A stretch of DNA of 64,000 bases from Basidiobolus meristosporus CBS 931.73 (Eukaryota; Basidiobolomycota; Basidiobolomycetes; Basidiobolales; Basidiobolaceae). This document shows positions 34,615 through 45,867 of this stretch, piece by piece. The stretch's first letter is position 1. Every line of letters begins with the position of its first letter. The translations under genes and the position numbers were made by a program. The stretch is taken from NCBI GenBank assembly GCA_002104905.1, contig MCFE01000291.1:38457-102456 (forward strand). The letters run 5' to 3'. Under the pieces are notes generated by a model that saw only the letters and a list, made by a program, of their open reading frames with translations, searched no databases and had not been told where the DNA came from.

Positions 34615-36224
34615 CTATATGTTATTCTGTCGGCTTAGTACGTCTACTTGCTCTACAAGGCTTGTCAACTTCTTGTCTAGGTTTTCAACATTTCTCTGTA
34701 TGGATGCGGTATTATCTTGAAGGTTGGTTTCAAGCTGAAAGTAGGGGAATTTGGCACTTAGCGCTATACCATATTGATATGAAAAGAACAAGCTTGAGCC
34801 TTACCTGTTTACATGTATTATCGAGGTCCTGCCCTTTCTGCTGAAGGGATTGTTGTTCAGATGTTAGCATCTTGATGGATTCTTCGAATATAGAAGCCTC
34901 ATTGTGGAGTGATTGTAGCTCATTGAGGCGATTTAAAAGAGGCTGAGTAAGGACAATAACCGGATCGAAAGTCTCTACTGCATTAAATAAATAGTCGATC
35001 TATGAGAAATGAATTCGTTATTGCGGGTTTGGCAAAGATTTAGATGGCAGGAAATATATACTCTATTCTCCAACTCTTGGTGTACAAGCTGGTTATCATC
35101 TTTCTTTCGAAGCTTGATCAAGGCATCGAGTTCGCTGACTATGTTTTTGATGCGACGAGAAATGGGGTCAGTTTGTCGCTGCTGAACCAACTGCTCTAAC
35201 TGCTCTTCCAGATGAACAACTGTCGAAGCCAGACCAGCAGAAGTGGTCGATATTACCTAGGTGAAGTCTAATAAGTACGGCTGAAAAACAAATAGAAATG
35301 CCTTATCTACTAACGGATTCCTTGAAGACCTGTGATGAATTTGTTCCAATAATCTTCTCCAAAGCAGATATGCGCTTTTCGATAGCAGCAGTCAAAGCGA
35401 CGGGGTCTACTTCAGCCGACTTCTTGGTGGTGGTTGATTTCTTTACGCATTGATTAGCATGCAACTTCCGGGCATCGATTCCGTCTAAAAGGCCTACCTG
35501 GGAATTGTTTAATTCCTGAGCATTCTCCAAAGTAAACGACTTGAGTTGGTTGATCAGACTGCTGGCTTCCTTTTCAGCAGTGGTCTTTTTCAACCTTTCA
35601 GTAAGCTGGCTTAGGTTGTTTTGTAGTTGGGATACTTGGGAGGAGAGCGCAGAATTGGACTCATTGTTCTGTGCAAATTGGTTGGCCAAAATACTTTCGT
35701 AGATATCAAAAGGAGTAAACATATACTTGTATCTCATCGTGTAACTCTTGTATCTCAAGCAAGAGTCTTTCGTGTCGCTGAGGAAGTGTTTCTTCCAATA
35801 ATGAGTGTGTAGGCAAGATTTCCAGTTCTGAATTTTCGCTACTATTAAGGTAATTCCGATACATGGCACGTTTTTGCCGGCTCAGGCTTTTGGGGAGCTC
35901 TAGATGTTTCCAGGCGGTTAGATGTGGTGTAAAAACTTTGAGCCAGTAAGGAAAGGTGGTTTACCATCACTTGGAGGTTTTACATCGGGTTTGCTCTCGC
36001 TTTCGATCACCTTCAACAGAATTAATTCACTAGGCCACATGAGCTCTAAAAATCCTACACCATACCGTCTTTTCTTGAAGTAATAGGGGAGTGGGATCAG
36101 GTGTTTCGTAGACATCCGGATGAGTATCCTAAAGGCAAGCCAGGTAAATTGCAAAGGCCAAACAATAATATCATAACATATAAGGTACAAGATCTGGTAA
36201 GGTGGCGTATTTTCTTGAAAGCAT
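34615..36224 (-). CDS. Dynactin subunit 2 (p50 dynamitin)
   Basis: Eight exons on the minus strand: 36189-36224, 36066-36128, 35965-36010, 35727-35899, 35315-35668, 35062-35256, 34805-34999, 34615-34734; 393 aa (animal p50 about 400). The N-terminus MLSRKYATLPDL/DTHPDVYETPD is the conserved dynamitin head that binds the Arp1 filament. The rest is almost wholly heptad coiled coil, including VDPVALTAAIEKRISALEKIIG and the tail TASIQRNVENLDKKL. p50 forms the shoulder of dynactin and links p150 to the filament, so it works in the same motor pathway as the LIS1 gene in this window. Exon 5 was joined at AACAATGAG because the nearer AG shifts the frame. Confidence 0.92.
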
Positions 36225-36735
36225 CTCGTTTCACCTTGGAGCAGGTACGAAGATTTGGAACTTGGCTGGGAAGAGAAGAATATGAGCGAAGTAGTAGTTG
36301 AATCCCTTAATGTAAATTGAGCCAGCATTATAAATAGTGCAATTATGTAGCAATCATCAGTAATTTAGCGTGTAAGCAATACCAAATGGGCCTTCAAGCC
36401 TGCTCAACATGTTTAAAATTTAGTCTGTTTAACTGTTGAAATGATCATGCATTAGTTTAGGCTTATGTTCAATGTGGAAGCCACCATGTTAATGTAGTGG
36501 CTGAACACAATTGATAAGATATATCGCGAATTTCGCAAATACCAATTTATTGAATAGCTAGAAAAAGTTGAAACAAGAACTATGGCAAACGACTATACAT
36601 AAAAATACCAAGAGCTCTTCCGTCGCTACGTGTGCTTCTGATATCGCGGGAGACAAATGTGCTTTTCGAAATACAGGAATGGGAACTAAAGTATCTTTGA
36701 GTGTTCTATAAATCCGCATCAAAATAAAGTTGGAA
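36225..36735. other. Intergenic, no gene seen
   Basis: Promoter side of dynactin p50 and 3' flank of the ERT1-like gene. No coding sequence supported. Confidence 0.5.
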
Positions 36736-38566
36736 TCATTGCATTGGGTTCACTGGCAAGAAGTTTCCGACAATTCCCGTGGGAATATTGTACTTGTCGC
36801 GTCGGATTGTAAACGAGAAACAGCAGGACATGGCATTACTATCAATATCCTCTGGCTTCTTGAGGTAGCATGAAGTCAACACTGCCTTTTGGCCAGCGTC
36901 AAAAGCGATATTGCCATATTTCTATATAACGACAAAGTAAATCTAGTGGCTCTTGAAGTGGTGTAGGCAGGAAATACGTACCTCCCAATAATTTACCGCG
37001 GATTCTTCGGTCATCAGCTAGAAAGATTCAGTTAACGCCATTCTATTGTCCACAAGGTCTTGCAGTAACAAGAAATACCTCATAAATGCATATTTTCCCC
37101 TACAAATATACGTTTGATGGTATTAAGTCATGACCCGATACCCATAGCCTAATTGATGAAATTACCTCGCTTAGCATTTCGATAGGGATGCCCACAAGAT
37201 GTGCGAACTCCTTATTGCCCTTGTAAATTTCACCTGTACGCCGCCATAAGCAGGCGGGAATTCCCATGGAACTGAATACACGATCGTAATCCTGCAAGAA
37301 ATATTGTTCGTGTTAATATCATATCATTATAGCAAATGACCGTGAAATGTACCAGCAACAAACGCTCAAATGCTTCTTCAACCAATACAAGATCTATATC
37401 TGTTAACGACTGAGCAATAGCCCGAAACGCTGGTCTGAATGTTCCCATTACTCCGATAATTCTTTGCTTGCTCAGGTGAGACATACTAATTAAACGCGGC
37501 TTAGAACGATCCAATAACATACACAATTGTATCTTCCTACTGGGAATCCATATATCGCTGTAAGCGTTCATAGCCCTTGACGTAATTGTATGGCTTAAGA
37601 AGGCCAGCTTCAAATTTGGCACTAATGATTTCAGTTAGGCGATCTTCGAAGGTACCATCCGATGGATCTGCAGCGGTAAGGAAAAACTTCTCTGTGGTGT
37701 TGACAGGAGCACCAGCAGCACTGAAATTACTCTGTGTTCCGTTCAAACTCTCCAAAAAATCGCTGTAGTAATCAGACAGTTAGTGCGACTGCTAACAGCA
37801 TGGAGACTCTAGTAGTATGATAGCACCTTATTACAGAAAATTCGTTCCCAACGTGCTCGCTTGCAAACGCAAGAGGCGCAGATGGCATGTTCGTAAGCTG
37901 ATCAACAGTAAGAGGTAAGGTTTTGAAAGAATTGTCCAAGCCTGGGGAAACTATATCACAGAAGGTTAGTAAAGAGCGTATGCGACTCTAGAGCAGCTGA
38001 TTGTACTTGTTGGAGCCGAGGTTTGCTGAATACCATTGAAACTGGTCGGTGTTTTTGGGGTGTTGTTTTTTGTTTCGTTGTGGCACAAATGACCGATATT
38101 TCGCTTAATGCAGCGTTGGCAAGGTCGGCCTATTAACAGTTTGGTTTAAAGAAAGTCTGTGTACATATACTGTAACAACCAACAAGGTATGTCTACACGC
38201 TACAGTAAACAAAGTTTACAACGTCATATTACCATCATCGCAAGTCATGTGAGAACGACGACAATATACACAAGCTATAAATAACACGAGCGTCAGTCTT
38301 TAATAATCGAGTTAGCTGAAGTTATCAATTTCATAAAGAATCGATTCCCGACCTTGAGTTACTTTACGCCTTTTGGGCCCGGCTCTTTTCTTTTTTGATT
38401 CTTTGTTATCTTGCGCTCCAGCTATGTCAGATTTATTTCTTTCCTCTGGTGGCACAGAGCCTGAACTAAGACTCGGTGCTCGTGCATGATAATTGTTCTG
38501 ATTATCCACGTCGGCGACTGAACCTTGCTGATAAAAAGACGATGGGTTGAAGTGATAATCAGACAT
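36736..38566 (-). CDS. ERT1/AcuK-type Zn(II)2Cys6 transcription factor with PAS domain
   Basis: Ten exons on the minus strand: 38353-38566, 38233-38274, 38007-38129, 37827-37950, 37541-37762, 37353-37485, 37166-37291, 37079-37099, 36982-37017, 36736-36921; 408 aa. The basic stretch KKKRAGPKRRKVTQ leads into a complete zinc cluster with Cys at 73, 76, 83, 89, 92 and 101 (ACVYCRRSHMTCDDGRPCQRC). A C-terminal PAS domain (DYDRVFSSMGIPACLWRRTG ... KEFAHLVGIP) and the ending GIVGNFLPVNPMQ are diagnostic of the ERT1/AcuK/AcuM family, which regulates gluconeogenesis and respiratory genes when sugars are scarce. The zinc cluster is split over three exons and one exon is only 21 nt. Confidence 0.93.
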
Positions 38567-39636
38567 TCAAGACAATATATCACAATTATTGAAGCTATGA
38601 AAGATACACTATGTATAAGTAGCTAGTAAGTAGTTATAAAGGGTACAGTAGCAAATATGTTTGAAGACCATTCAGCATGTGCTAATAAGCGAGCTACCAA
38701 ATATTCTACGAAAAAAATCATGGGATCATGATTGCGACCCGGTCGAGCCCGAGATCATCATGCTCAACAAATATGATCATGCACTTTCGAATTTGGCAAA
38801 GGCAAATAATTGTGGGAATTGGAAAACCTCATTGATTAGATGAAAATTGGACTACCTCGTCACATGACAGTTGTCACATCGAACGTTTACCTAAGGACAT
38901 TCAAAAGAGAGCTGGAGGGGAGGAATGGAGTGGAATAATACTTCAAATCAAAAATATTCCCGAGGATCCATTCTGCATGCAGCGGTTAGATTATCCCATG
39001 TTTGAGGCTCTTTAAATCGCGCCTGACTAAACAGAAACTAAACATCCATTGCCAAGCAATCGTCCAACATCTTTTCCACCACATTATTCACTGAAATTTA
39101 ACAATCTCGACCCATGAGAGCTTGAATTGATTCTGATCCCACACTTTCTCGTAACAATACTACAACTGCTGAGATTGCGCAATCCACCAATATATGCCAA
39201 TACATATGGCCATCCGTGCCAATCCGAATTCTTGGTGGATAATTGTGAGTCCGTAAATTCCCTTCCGTCTTAAGGCTTAAAGGATATAGTAATGGACAGA
39301 AGCAATTTTTGTGTAGAGCAGTTAGGAGAGCGGTATCCGCAGGTAAATCCTCTAAAAACCATCCGCAATTATTAATGAGCTAGTCACAGGTGGTTGGATA
39401 CTAGCAATACTCTGTTTATTGGCCAATAGGAATTGATCTCACTATTTTCCATCGGGGTATGTAGGAGCGTTTCCCCTCATATAAATATCATTCTGAGAGT
39501 GAAGAATTTTACTGCCCACCGAAGTTGTTTAAGGAAGTATCCTAAATCTTTTTTCAAGCTAGTGCTTACAATACCTTCGTATTTTGTACCTGTGTTGCCA
39601 CAAGCCGAAGTAATATCGACTATTATCACCTGAAAT
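38567..39636. other. Intergenic between divergent ERT1-like and DUF1279 genes
   Basis: About 1.07 kb with both promoters. Only short frames without family signal. Confidence 0.45.
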
Positions 39637-40233
39637 ATGAACACTTTAAGCAAATCTGGTCAGCTTCTCCTTCGTAGAAATACCTCGCAACTGATTTCTA
39701 GAGCTTACAGCTCTCAGTTGTCGGTTCGCCCCAGCTCATTTTTGCGTGCCTCTCCGAACATGTTGTCCGGGGGTATTCAGAGGAACTTCCTAAGAGCTCA
39801 TCCTTTGCGCTTTTACTCCTCTGAGACCATTGCCAAGTCTGCTAGTGAGAAGAAGCCTAGCAAGTTGAAGGAACTGATCACAAAGTATGGTAAAACTGCC
39901 ACTGTCGCATACCTTGGCATCTCTGCCATCGATCTCGCTTTGACCTTTTGGCTTGTGAGCGTTGGAGGCGAGGGTTTTGTTAGCAGCCTTGAAAACTGGT
40001 TGTTGGAAAACTTCGGCAACTGGAAATTCGTGAAGAAGGAGGTTGAAGACGAGATTTTATCAACCGAGGAGAAGCAGAGCGGAGCCCCTTCTCTAACATC
40101 TACTTTCTTAGTTGCTTACAGCATTCACAAGCTCCTGATGCCCATCCGTGTGCCTATCACTGCTGCGGTGACTCCGTCCCTGGCACGTAAATTCCAACAG
40201 CTCGGATGGACGATTTTTGTTAAAAAGCCTTAG
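39637..40233 (+). CDS. DUF1279 mitochondrial membrane protein (FAM210-like)
   Basis: Intron-free 198-aa frame. The first 65 residues are a long Arg/Ser-rich, acid-free mitochondrial presequence. The mature part is a DUF1279 domain: SKLKELITKYGKTATVAYLG, a membrane helix (ISAIDLALTFWLVSVGGEGF), and a second region TSTFLVAYSIHKLLMPIRVPITAAVTP with the conserved HKLxxPxRVPIT motif. This motif defines the FAM210A/B and yeast NAT2-like group, inner-membrane proteins linked to mitochondrial translation and respiration in animals. Function in fungi is not well defined. Confidence 0.9.
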   Translation: MNTLSKSGQLLLRRNTSQLISRAYSSQLSVRPSSFLRASPNMLSGGIQRNFLRAHPLRFYSSETIAKSASEKKPSKLKELITKYGKTATVAYLGISAIDLALTFWLVSVGGEGFVSSLENWLLENFGNWKFVKKEVEDEILSTEEKQSGAPSLTSTFLVAYSIHKLLMPIRVPITAAVTPSLARKFQQLGWTIFVKKP

Positions 40234-40999
40234 ATCACCTAATATCAACTCTCAGCATTCAACACTTCCTCCGGCATTTGAGATCTTCTATACATACACA
40301 CCAAATAAATCTAATGTACTCTTTAGGTTCGGCGTTCCCCATTCAACATGCTTTATATACGCCTGATCACCACACGATACGAGCCTGATGATTTATTCTC
40401 GCGATTAATTTCGATCAGACAGGCTGCTCAGTATAGGAACAAGTTAATCGTGTTTTAGGTTGTGTCACATGAGTGGGTGCGCTCAGGTAGCCTTTGGTAA
40501 CTGATCATTGGTTTCGCCTTGTGTGGTCCAGGAATGGTAGGTGCTTATCTAATATAGTAAGTTTTATATCGTTTCAGTTTCTATGCTTGTTGTACATGAA
40601 TAAATAAGCTAAAGCCATTAGAACGTGAGAGTTGATACTGACCTCCTGGAACTCCGTGAGCTGTCCACAAGATTTGGAATCCCAATGCGCTATGGATAAT
40701 CTTCCATGACTAAGTGCAAAGTCTTGGCTTACGCTCACACGTACTGACGCACTGTATCCATCAATCTTCAAGTATCAGATCATTGAATATTTTGCTGGGT
40801 TTCTGATCCCCGGTTCAAGATTGGTGATATAGATGGAATCTAATTCATTATGGCTTTCCAAATTTGCCGACCAGATATCGCTATCCCATCCGTTTTGGTT
40901 AAGATACCATACGCTGCCCAGTTGCACTCTACGTTTATTCAATTTTCAGAACCTTGCTGCTAGCTAGGTCTTCTTATTTAGTACAGTTAGTTATTGTCA
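40234..40999. other. Intergenic, no gene seen
   Basis: Spacer between two genes on the plus strand. A minus-strand frame at 40574-40771 has no support. Confidence 0.45.
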
Positions 41000-42569
41000 A
41001 TGAGCGAACACAAGGAAGTTTTAGATGATGAGCCTCGTAGCATTCTTCTTGGGATCATTTCTCAACTAACCCGCGGAACCGATCTCTCTCGTGTGACTCT
41101 TCCGGTGTTTATCCTGGAGCCCAGAAGCTTTCTAGAAAAAGTGACCGATTTTATGAGCCATCCTGACCTGATTCAAAGGTACGAGAACCATCTATATTAC
41201 GTGTTTGCTACCGGAAAGGTGTTCGTTCCCACATAGCCCTTGAATAACCATGGATTTCTCTTCTCAACACAGAGCCGCATTCGTAGATGATCCTTTGGAA
41301 CGCTTTATACAAATTGTTAGATACTATTTATCAGGTTGGCACATTCAGCCCAAGGTAAGCCCATGTCAGTTTCCAAAAGATGCAGAACAGTTCTTCATAA
41401 TCTTTTGTATTAAAGGGTGTGAAGAAGCCGTACAACCCGGTTCTTGGAGAGCACTTCCGTTGCAAATGGACTTTTCCTGACTCAACCGAAGCCTTCTACA
41501 TTGCTGAGCAAGTCTCCCACCACCCGCCAATCACGGCCTATGCGATTTACAGTCCAGAAAATTACCTTTTAGCCACAGGGGAGCTAAAGCCAAAATCGAA
41601 ATTCTTAGGCAATAGTGCGGCTAGCATGCTCCATGGAAGCACCAGGGTCCAATTCTTGAACATCCCCGGTGAAGAGTACTTCATCACCTACCCAAATATC
41701 TACGCTAGGGGCATTCTCTTTGGTACAATGATGATGGAGCTTGGCGATCATGTTACTGTTAGTTGTCCACAAAACGATTTCATTTGCAATGTGGAATTTA
41801 AAACCAAGGTTTGTAGCGCGGTTACATCGGTTTCTATACTCCAAGAATCGTACTTAACACACCTTTTCTAGGGTTTTTTTTCGGGAACATACAATGCGAT
41901 TGTAGGGACGATAAAAAAGAAATCCACTGGAGAGGTTTTATTTGAAATCGGAGGAAACTGGTCCGACAAAATGAATATAAGACAAGTTCAGGTTTGATCA
42001 ATCAAGTTTCAGATTGCTTTTGGTTAGCTTAACTGACGATTCTCAATCAGAATGGTCGCAAAGGACCTTGGAAGCCATTCCTTGATGTTAACGCCAACCC
42101 AGTGTATCCCAAAACCGTTGTTCCTGAAGCGCAACAGGAACCATACGAGTCCAGAAGGTTTATCTCTTCGTTTACAATATATCTGCTCAGCACATGATTA
42201 ACATGGTGTAGACTATGGTCCAAGGTTACTGATGCCCTTCGGAGCCGAAATTTGAATCTCGCTACCGACGAGAAAACCTCCATCGAAGACAATCAGCGAC
42301 GGTTGACCAAGGAAAGAAATGAAAAGGATCTGAACTGGGTCCCTAGATTCTTCACATACAAGAATGGCCAATACATCCCTATACTGAACCAGTATGTGTC
42401 ATTTGCTGATCATCCTTTCCATGGGCGTATTTCTTGGCATCGTTCTCTAACACACAAATCAAGTATCTCTGCAGATCCCAAAACCGCCAAAGCACAGATA
42501 GAGCAGTTTATCTTTTCACCGCACGAGGCAAACGTCAGTTATCAAGAGCTTCATGCAGCTCACCAATAA
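41000..42569 (+). CDS. Oxysterol-binding protein homologue (KES1/OSH4 type)
   Basis: Seven exons: 41000-41178, 41273-41354, 41416-41808, 41872-41991, 42051-42157, 42212-42391, 42464-42569; 388 aa, close to yeast Osh4 (434) and lacking PH or ankyrin domains. The N-terminal lid (LLGIISQLTRGTDLSRVTLP) and the family signature EQVSHHPPITAY are clear, with KKPYNPVLGEHFRC before it and FKTKGFFSGTYNAIVG after. Short OSBPs exchange sterol and PI4P between membranes, counteracting PI4P at the Golgi. Both signature histidines that bind the PI4P headgroup are present. The last exon is inferred from a good splice pair; without it the frame also stays open to the same stop. Confidence 0.93.
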
Positions 42570-42966
42570 CAGACCTCACTGCTGCGGAATCTTAATGGCC
42601 CATACTTGCCATTTTCACTCGGACTTTTCGGATCTTAATCATTCTGAAGATACATTCTAATGAAAGCGTACATTCATGAAGCTGAAAATCCATACATGCT
42701 CATTTTCTGCCTGGGATAGGTGGAATTTTGGATCTTCATTATTTATGTTAATAAATTGTTTTACCAAGGAAGGAATAGTATCATTCAAACTTCAGTAATA
42801 GCCAGCCTCCAAAACTCAATGCTATCTTAGCATGGCATTAAAGCTCAGGATCTATACTTTATTTCTCTGATAGCTGTCAAAATGGTGAGAAATGCATGAA
42901 CCAAGATGGTATCTTTACAGACGCTATAACAGATATTTAACGGCACTTGGGGCGTACCTCACTTTC
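42570..42966. other. Intergenic between convergent OSBP and ADAM genes
   Basis: 3' flanks only; no coding sequence seen. Confidence 0.5.
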
Positions 42967-45867
42967 TCATTGCCGAATATTCGTTAGTGGAATATCATTT
43001 TGCCGTCCGTTCCCTGGATAAGTGGGATGTTGAAAGCTATTCTGGTGCGTGTTTGGTGGATAATATACAGTGGGCGGAGGTGGGCCATTATATAATGTAG
43101 GGTCCACATATCCAGCATCGTATCGAGTCGAAGGGGGATATGTTGTTTGAATCACAGTTCGCTTCCTCTTGACGCGCCTGCAGCAGCATGACCAAAGACA
43201 GCAAAGAGCTATAGCTGCACCAATGGAAATCAATGCAATGGATAGGGCTCTGTTTTGATCGAACCAGCTTCTGACAGAATCAACTATAGATATTTGATAA
43301 AGGGTCAATTGAAGTGCTATCGAAAAGGAGTAGGCAGTGTAAACGATTACCCATATTACCACTCTGGCAAACGCCCTTCAAACACTTTCCGCTGAGTCCA
43401 CATGTAGTGCCGTCAATAAACTGTCCTTGCATTATCACGCAAGCGTTGGATCTTTCCGGGCTATTGCAAACAAATTGGCAAGGATCTGCACTAATATAGG
43501 AAGTGCAAGCTTTGGTGATACCCATACGTTGACCGCGAGCAGCACACTGAGCATCCCTTGAAGTGCATTGACCAGATGCACATTTTAAGCCTGAGCCACT
43601 TGCACCACAGTCTTTACCATCCTCGATGTAAGTGTCAGTGGGACAAGTTGGGGACACTCCGTTGCACATCTCTACAATATCACATTCTGACTGAGCGGGT
43701 CTACATGTAGTGTTAGCAGGCTTCAATTGGCAATCCTTGCAGCATTCATCTCCGTCATCGCTAAGATGAATAAAGTCGTGTTAGGTGACTAAAAATCTTT
43801 CAGGATGTAAATATGACTACGCACCTGCAAACAGCGCCGGGTTTCAATTTACATTGAGGCGTACAGCAAGGGCAATCCACCGAAGTTCCACAATCGCATT
43901 CCTCCCCTGGCTCTTTGATACCGTTCCCACACATAGATTCGCGGATTGTACTTTTACTTCCAGGCACTAGAATACAGAAGTCAGTAAATATTGGTCGTTA
44001 GCGCTAACTATACTTTGCACAAACCTTCTAAACACTGGCCTATATTGGGGATATTGCTACATATATCCCTGATGGAACATGGACTAAATCCGATCTGTGT
44101 TAGACTCTTGCTAAATGCAGCAAAGTAATGGTGAATACCTGAAGTTTTTAGCGTTCATATCACTGGTTGGGTTCATCAAATACTGCCCTTTGCAATCACA
44201 GGTACCGTCACAAGGACAGCAGTCACAATTTGTGCAAGGGCATTGAGAGTTGATGCAATCATGTTTTGCGCCAAAGTTATGACCAATCTCATGAGCAACA
44301 ACCTTCCATTCCATTGCTGTCGCCGATGACACGCCAGTTCCAGATACGTAGTCGTTGTTTTGCCTCTTCGTTGAGGTAACGCATGCTTGATCGAGCCAGG
44401 CCACACCTACTTTGGGCCCTGAGGAGCACTTTGTCATTAAATGCCATAAGCCGGTACCGTCCTCCCCTAGAGTACCCCTCCAGCGAGTGAAATCATTTAG
44501 TCTGTCATTGATGTTGTATGCATCTGAACAACCACGATTCCACGCAATTGTAGAATCTGGAGTGGAAGGGCATACTTCGGAACGGACCTCCAGTTTGACA
44601 ACACCCAATGCAATGTTAAATGTGGACTCGTAAACACCAGAAGCAATGTTCCAATTGCTCAATATGCTTTTTGTAGCCTCCTCAATGCCCTTCTTATATG
44701 CCACTGGCATACATGTTAGTGTTGAGTATAAAATCTACGCTAGGCGATTGAGCTAAAGATTACATACCATAAGCACAATCAGCAGCAACACCCTGGGGAA
44801 AGCCATTATTAGCAAGTCGATATCACGCAAGATGATGGTTACGAACACCACTATTTACCATGTACATCACTTTTCTTGAAGTGGGACAACCAGCAGTCCC
44901 TTCTGTCGGTGCTCTTTTATTTAGTCTTTGATAGTCGCCCTGATCGTCCCATGCATATGGCGATAGCTTCTTTGTGGCGGTAATGTTCTTGTTGAACCCT
45001 AACCCTTCAGTACCGCAGGTTCCTTCTTTGTGTCTGTTGCCCAGAAGATTGGACAGCTCGCCGCGCCCGTCACCAAACTCTCGTTTTCGAAGATTTTGAG
45101 CTGGCCCGCTCTTCTGATCAGAAAGTTTGTATATGATTGTGGACGACCATTTTTGGTGGGAAGGTCTGGCCGAAGGACTTGCTATTTCTGGATCGTAGAA
45201 TCGTTTACTGAGCTTATACGAAGCGATAGGTTGGATATGATAGGTCTCCGAATCCAAGGTAAACACTCCTTCATAGATATGTTGTGTATCAGGTATTATC
45301 CTGCTATTATCCTGATGTACAACCAATCGAGCCCAGCCTTTGGTGTGGGCCTTTGGATCGACTCTATATGGCATGTGAAGCCCAACGATTTCCTGGTCAA
45401 GCAGATTGTTAGAAAGCTCAGGCTCTATTACCACTCCCCTATAAATGAGGAAGTTATTAGGAACGATTCTTTGCGTGCTGGGAGAGCCAGAGGCATCGAA
45501 AGTGGTTATTTCTGCCTGTGGGTGAAACAACTCGGTATTTGGCTCCATATGAAGATAAAAGGTACGGTTGAAAGCCTGGAATTGAATACGAAAGCTATCG
45601 TCGTGGAAAAGCTGAGGGTTCTGCTTCAGGGAGCGCTTGGTAATTTTCGGATGTGTGTCATCGTATGAATGCCGGTGAATATTCAACTTGGGATTACTGA
45701 TAAAGTCGTAGCTTAGAAGTCGCGCATTAGGGTCGGCAGTACTATGAGCTAGAAACAATCACAGTTAGGCTTTTCTGTCGAAAACATTGAGTGGAGTGGA
45801 GAGCTATTAAACCTTGTGACACGCTTAAGAGCGGAAGGGACAGTAAAAACAAATGTAGATGCTTCAT
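42967..45867 (-). CDS. ADAM-family membrane zinc metalloprotease
   Basis: Eight exons on the minus strand: 45813-45867, 44859-45748, 44768-44792, 44139-44703, 44025-44083, 43825-43966, 43360-43760, 42967-43283; 817 aa. A signal peptide ([17 protein letters not shown]) and a pro-domain precede the reprolysin-type catalytic domain with [11 protein letters not shown] (461-471, HExxHxxGxxH) and the Met-turn QYLMNPTS. A disintegrin domain ([15 protein letters not shown]) and a Cys-rich region follow, then one transmembrane helix ([17 protein letters not shown]) and a basic, Pro/Tyr-rich tail ([11 protein letters not shown]) that may bind SH3 or WW proteins. ADAMs shed or process surface proteins; fungal ones are few and tied to sporulation or the cell wall. 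All zinc ligands are intact. One exon is 25 nt. Confidence 0.94.

Noticed and set aside
45030..45668. 212-codon plus-strand frame
   Set aside because: Antisense shadow of the ADAM pro-domain exon.
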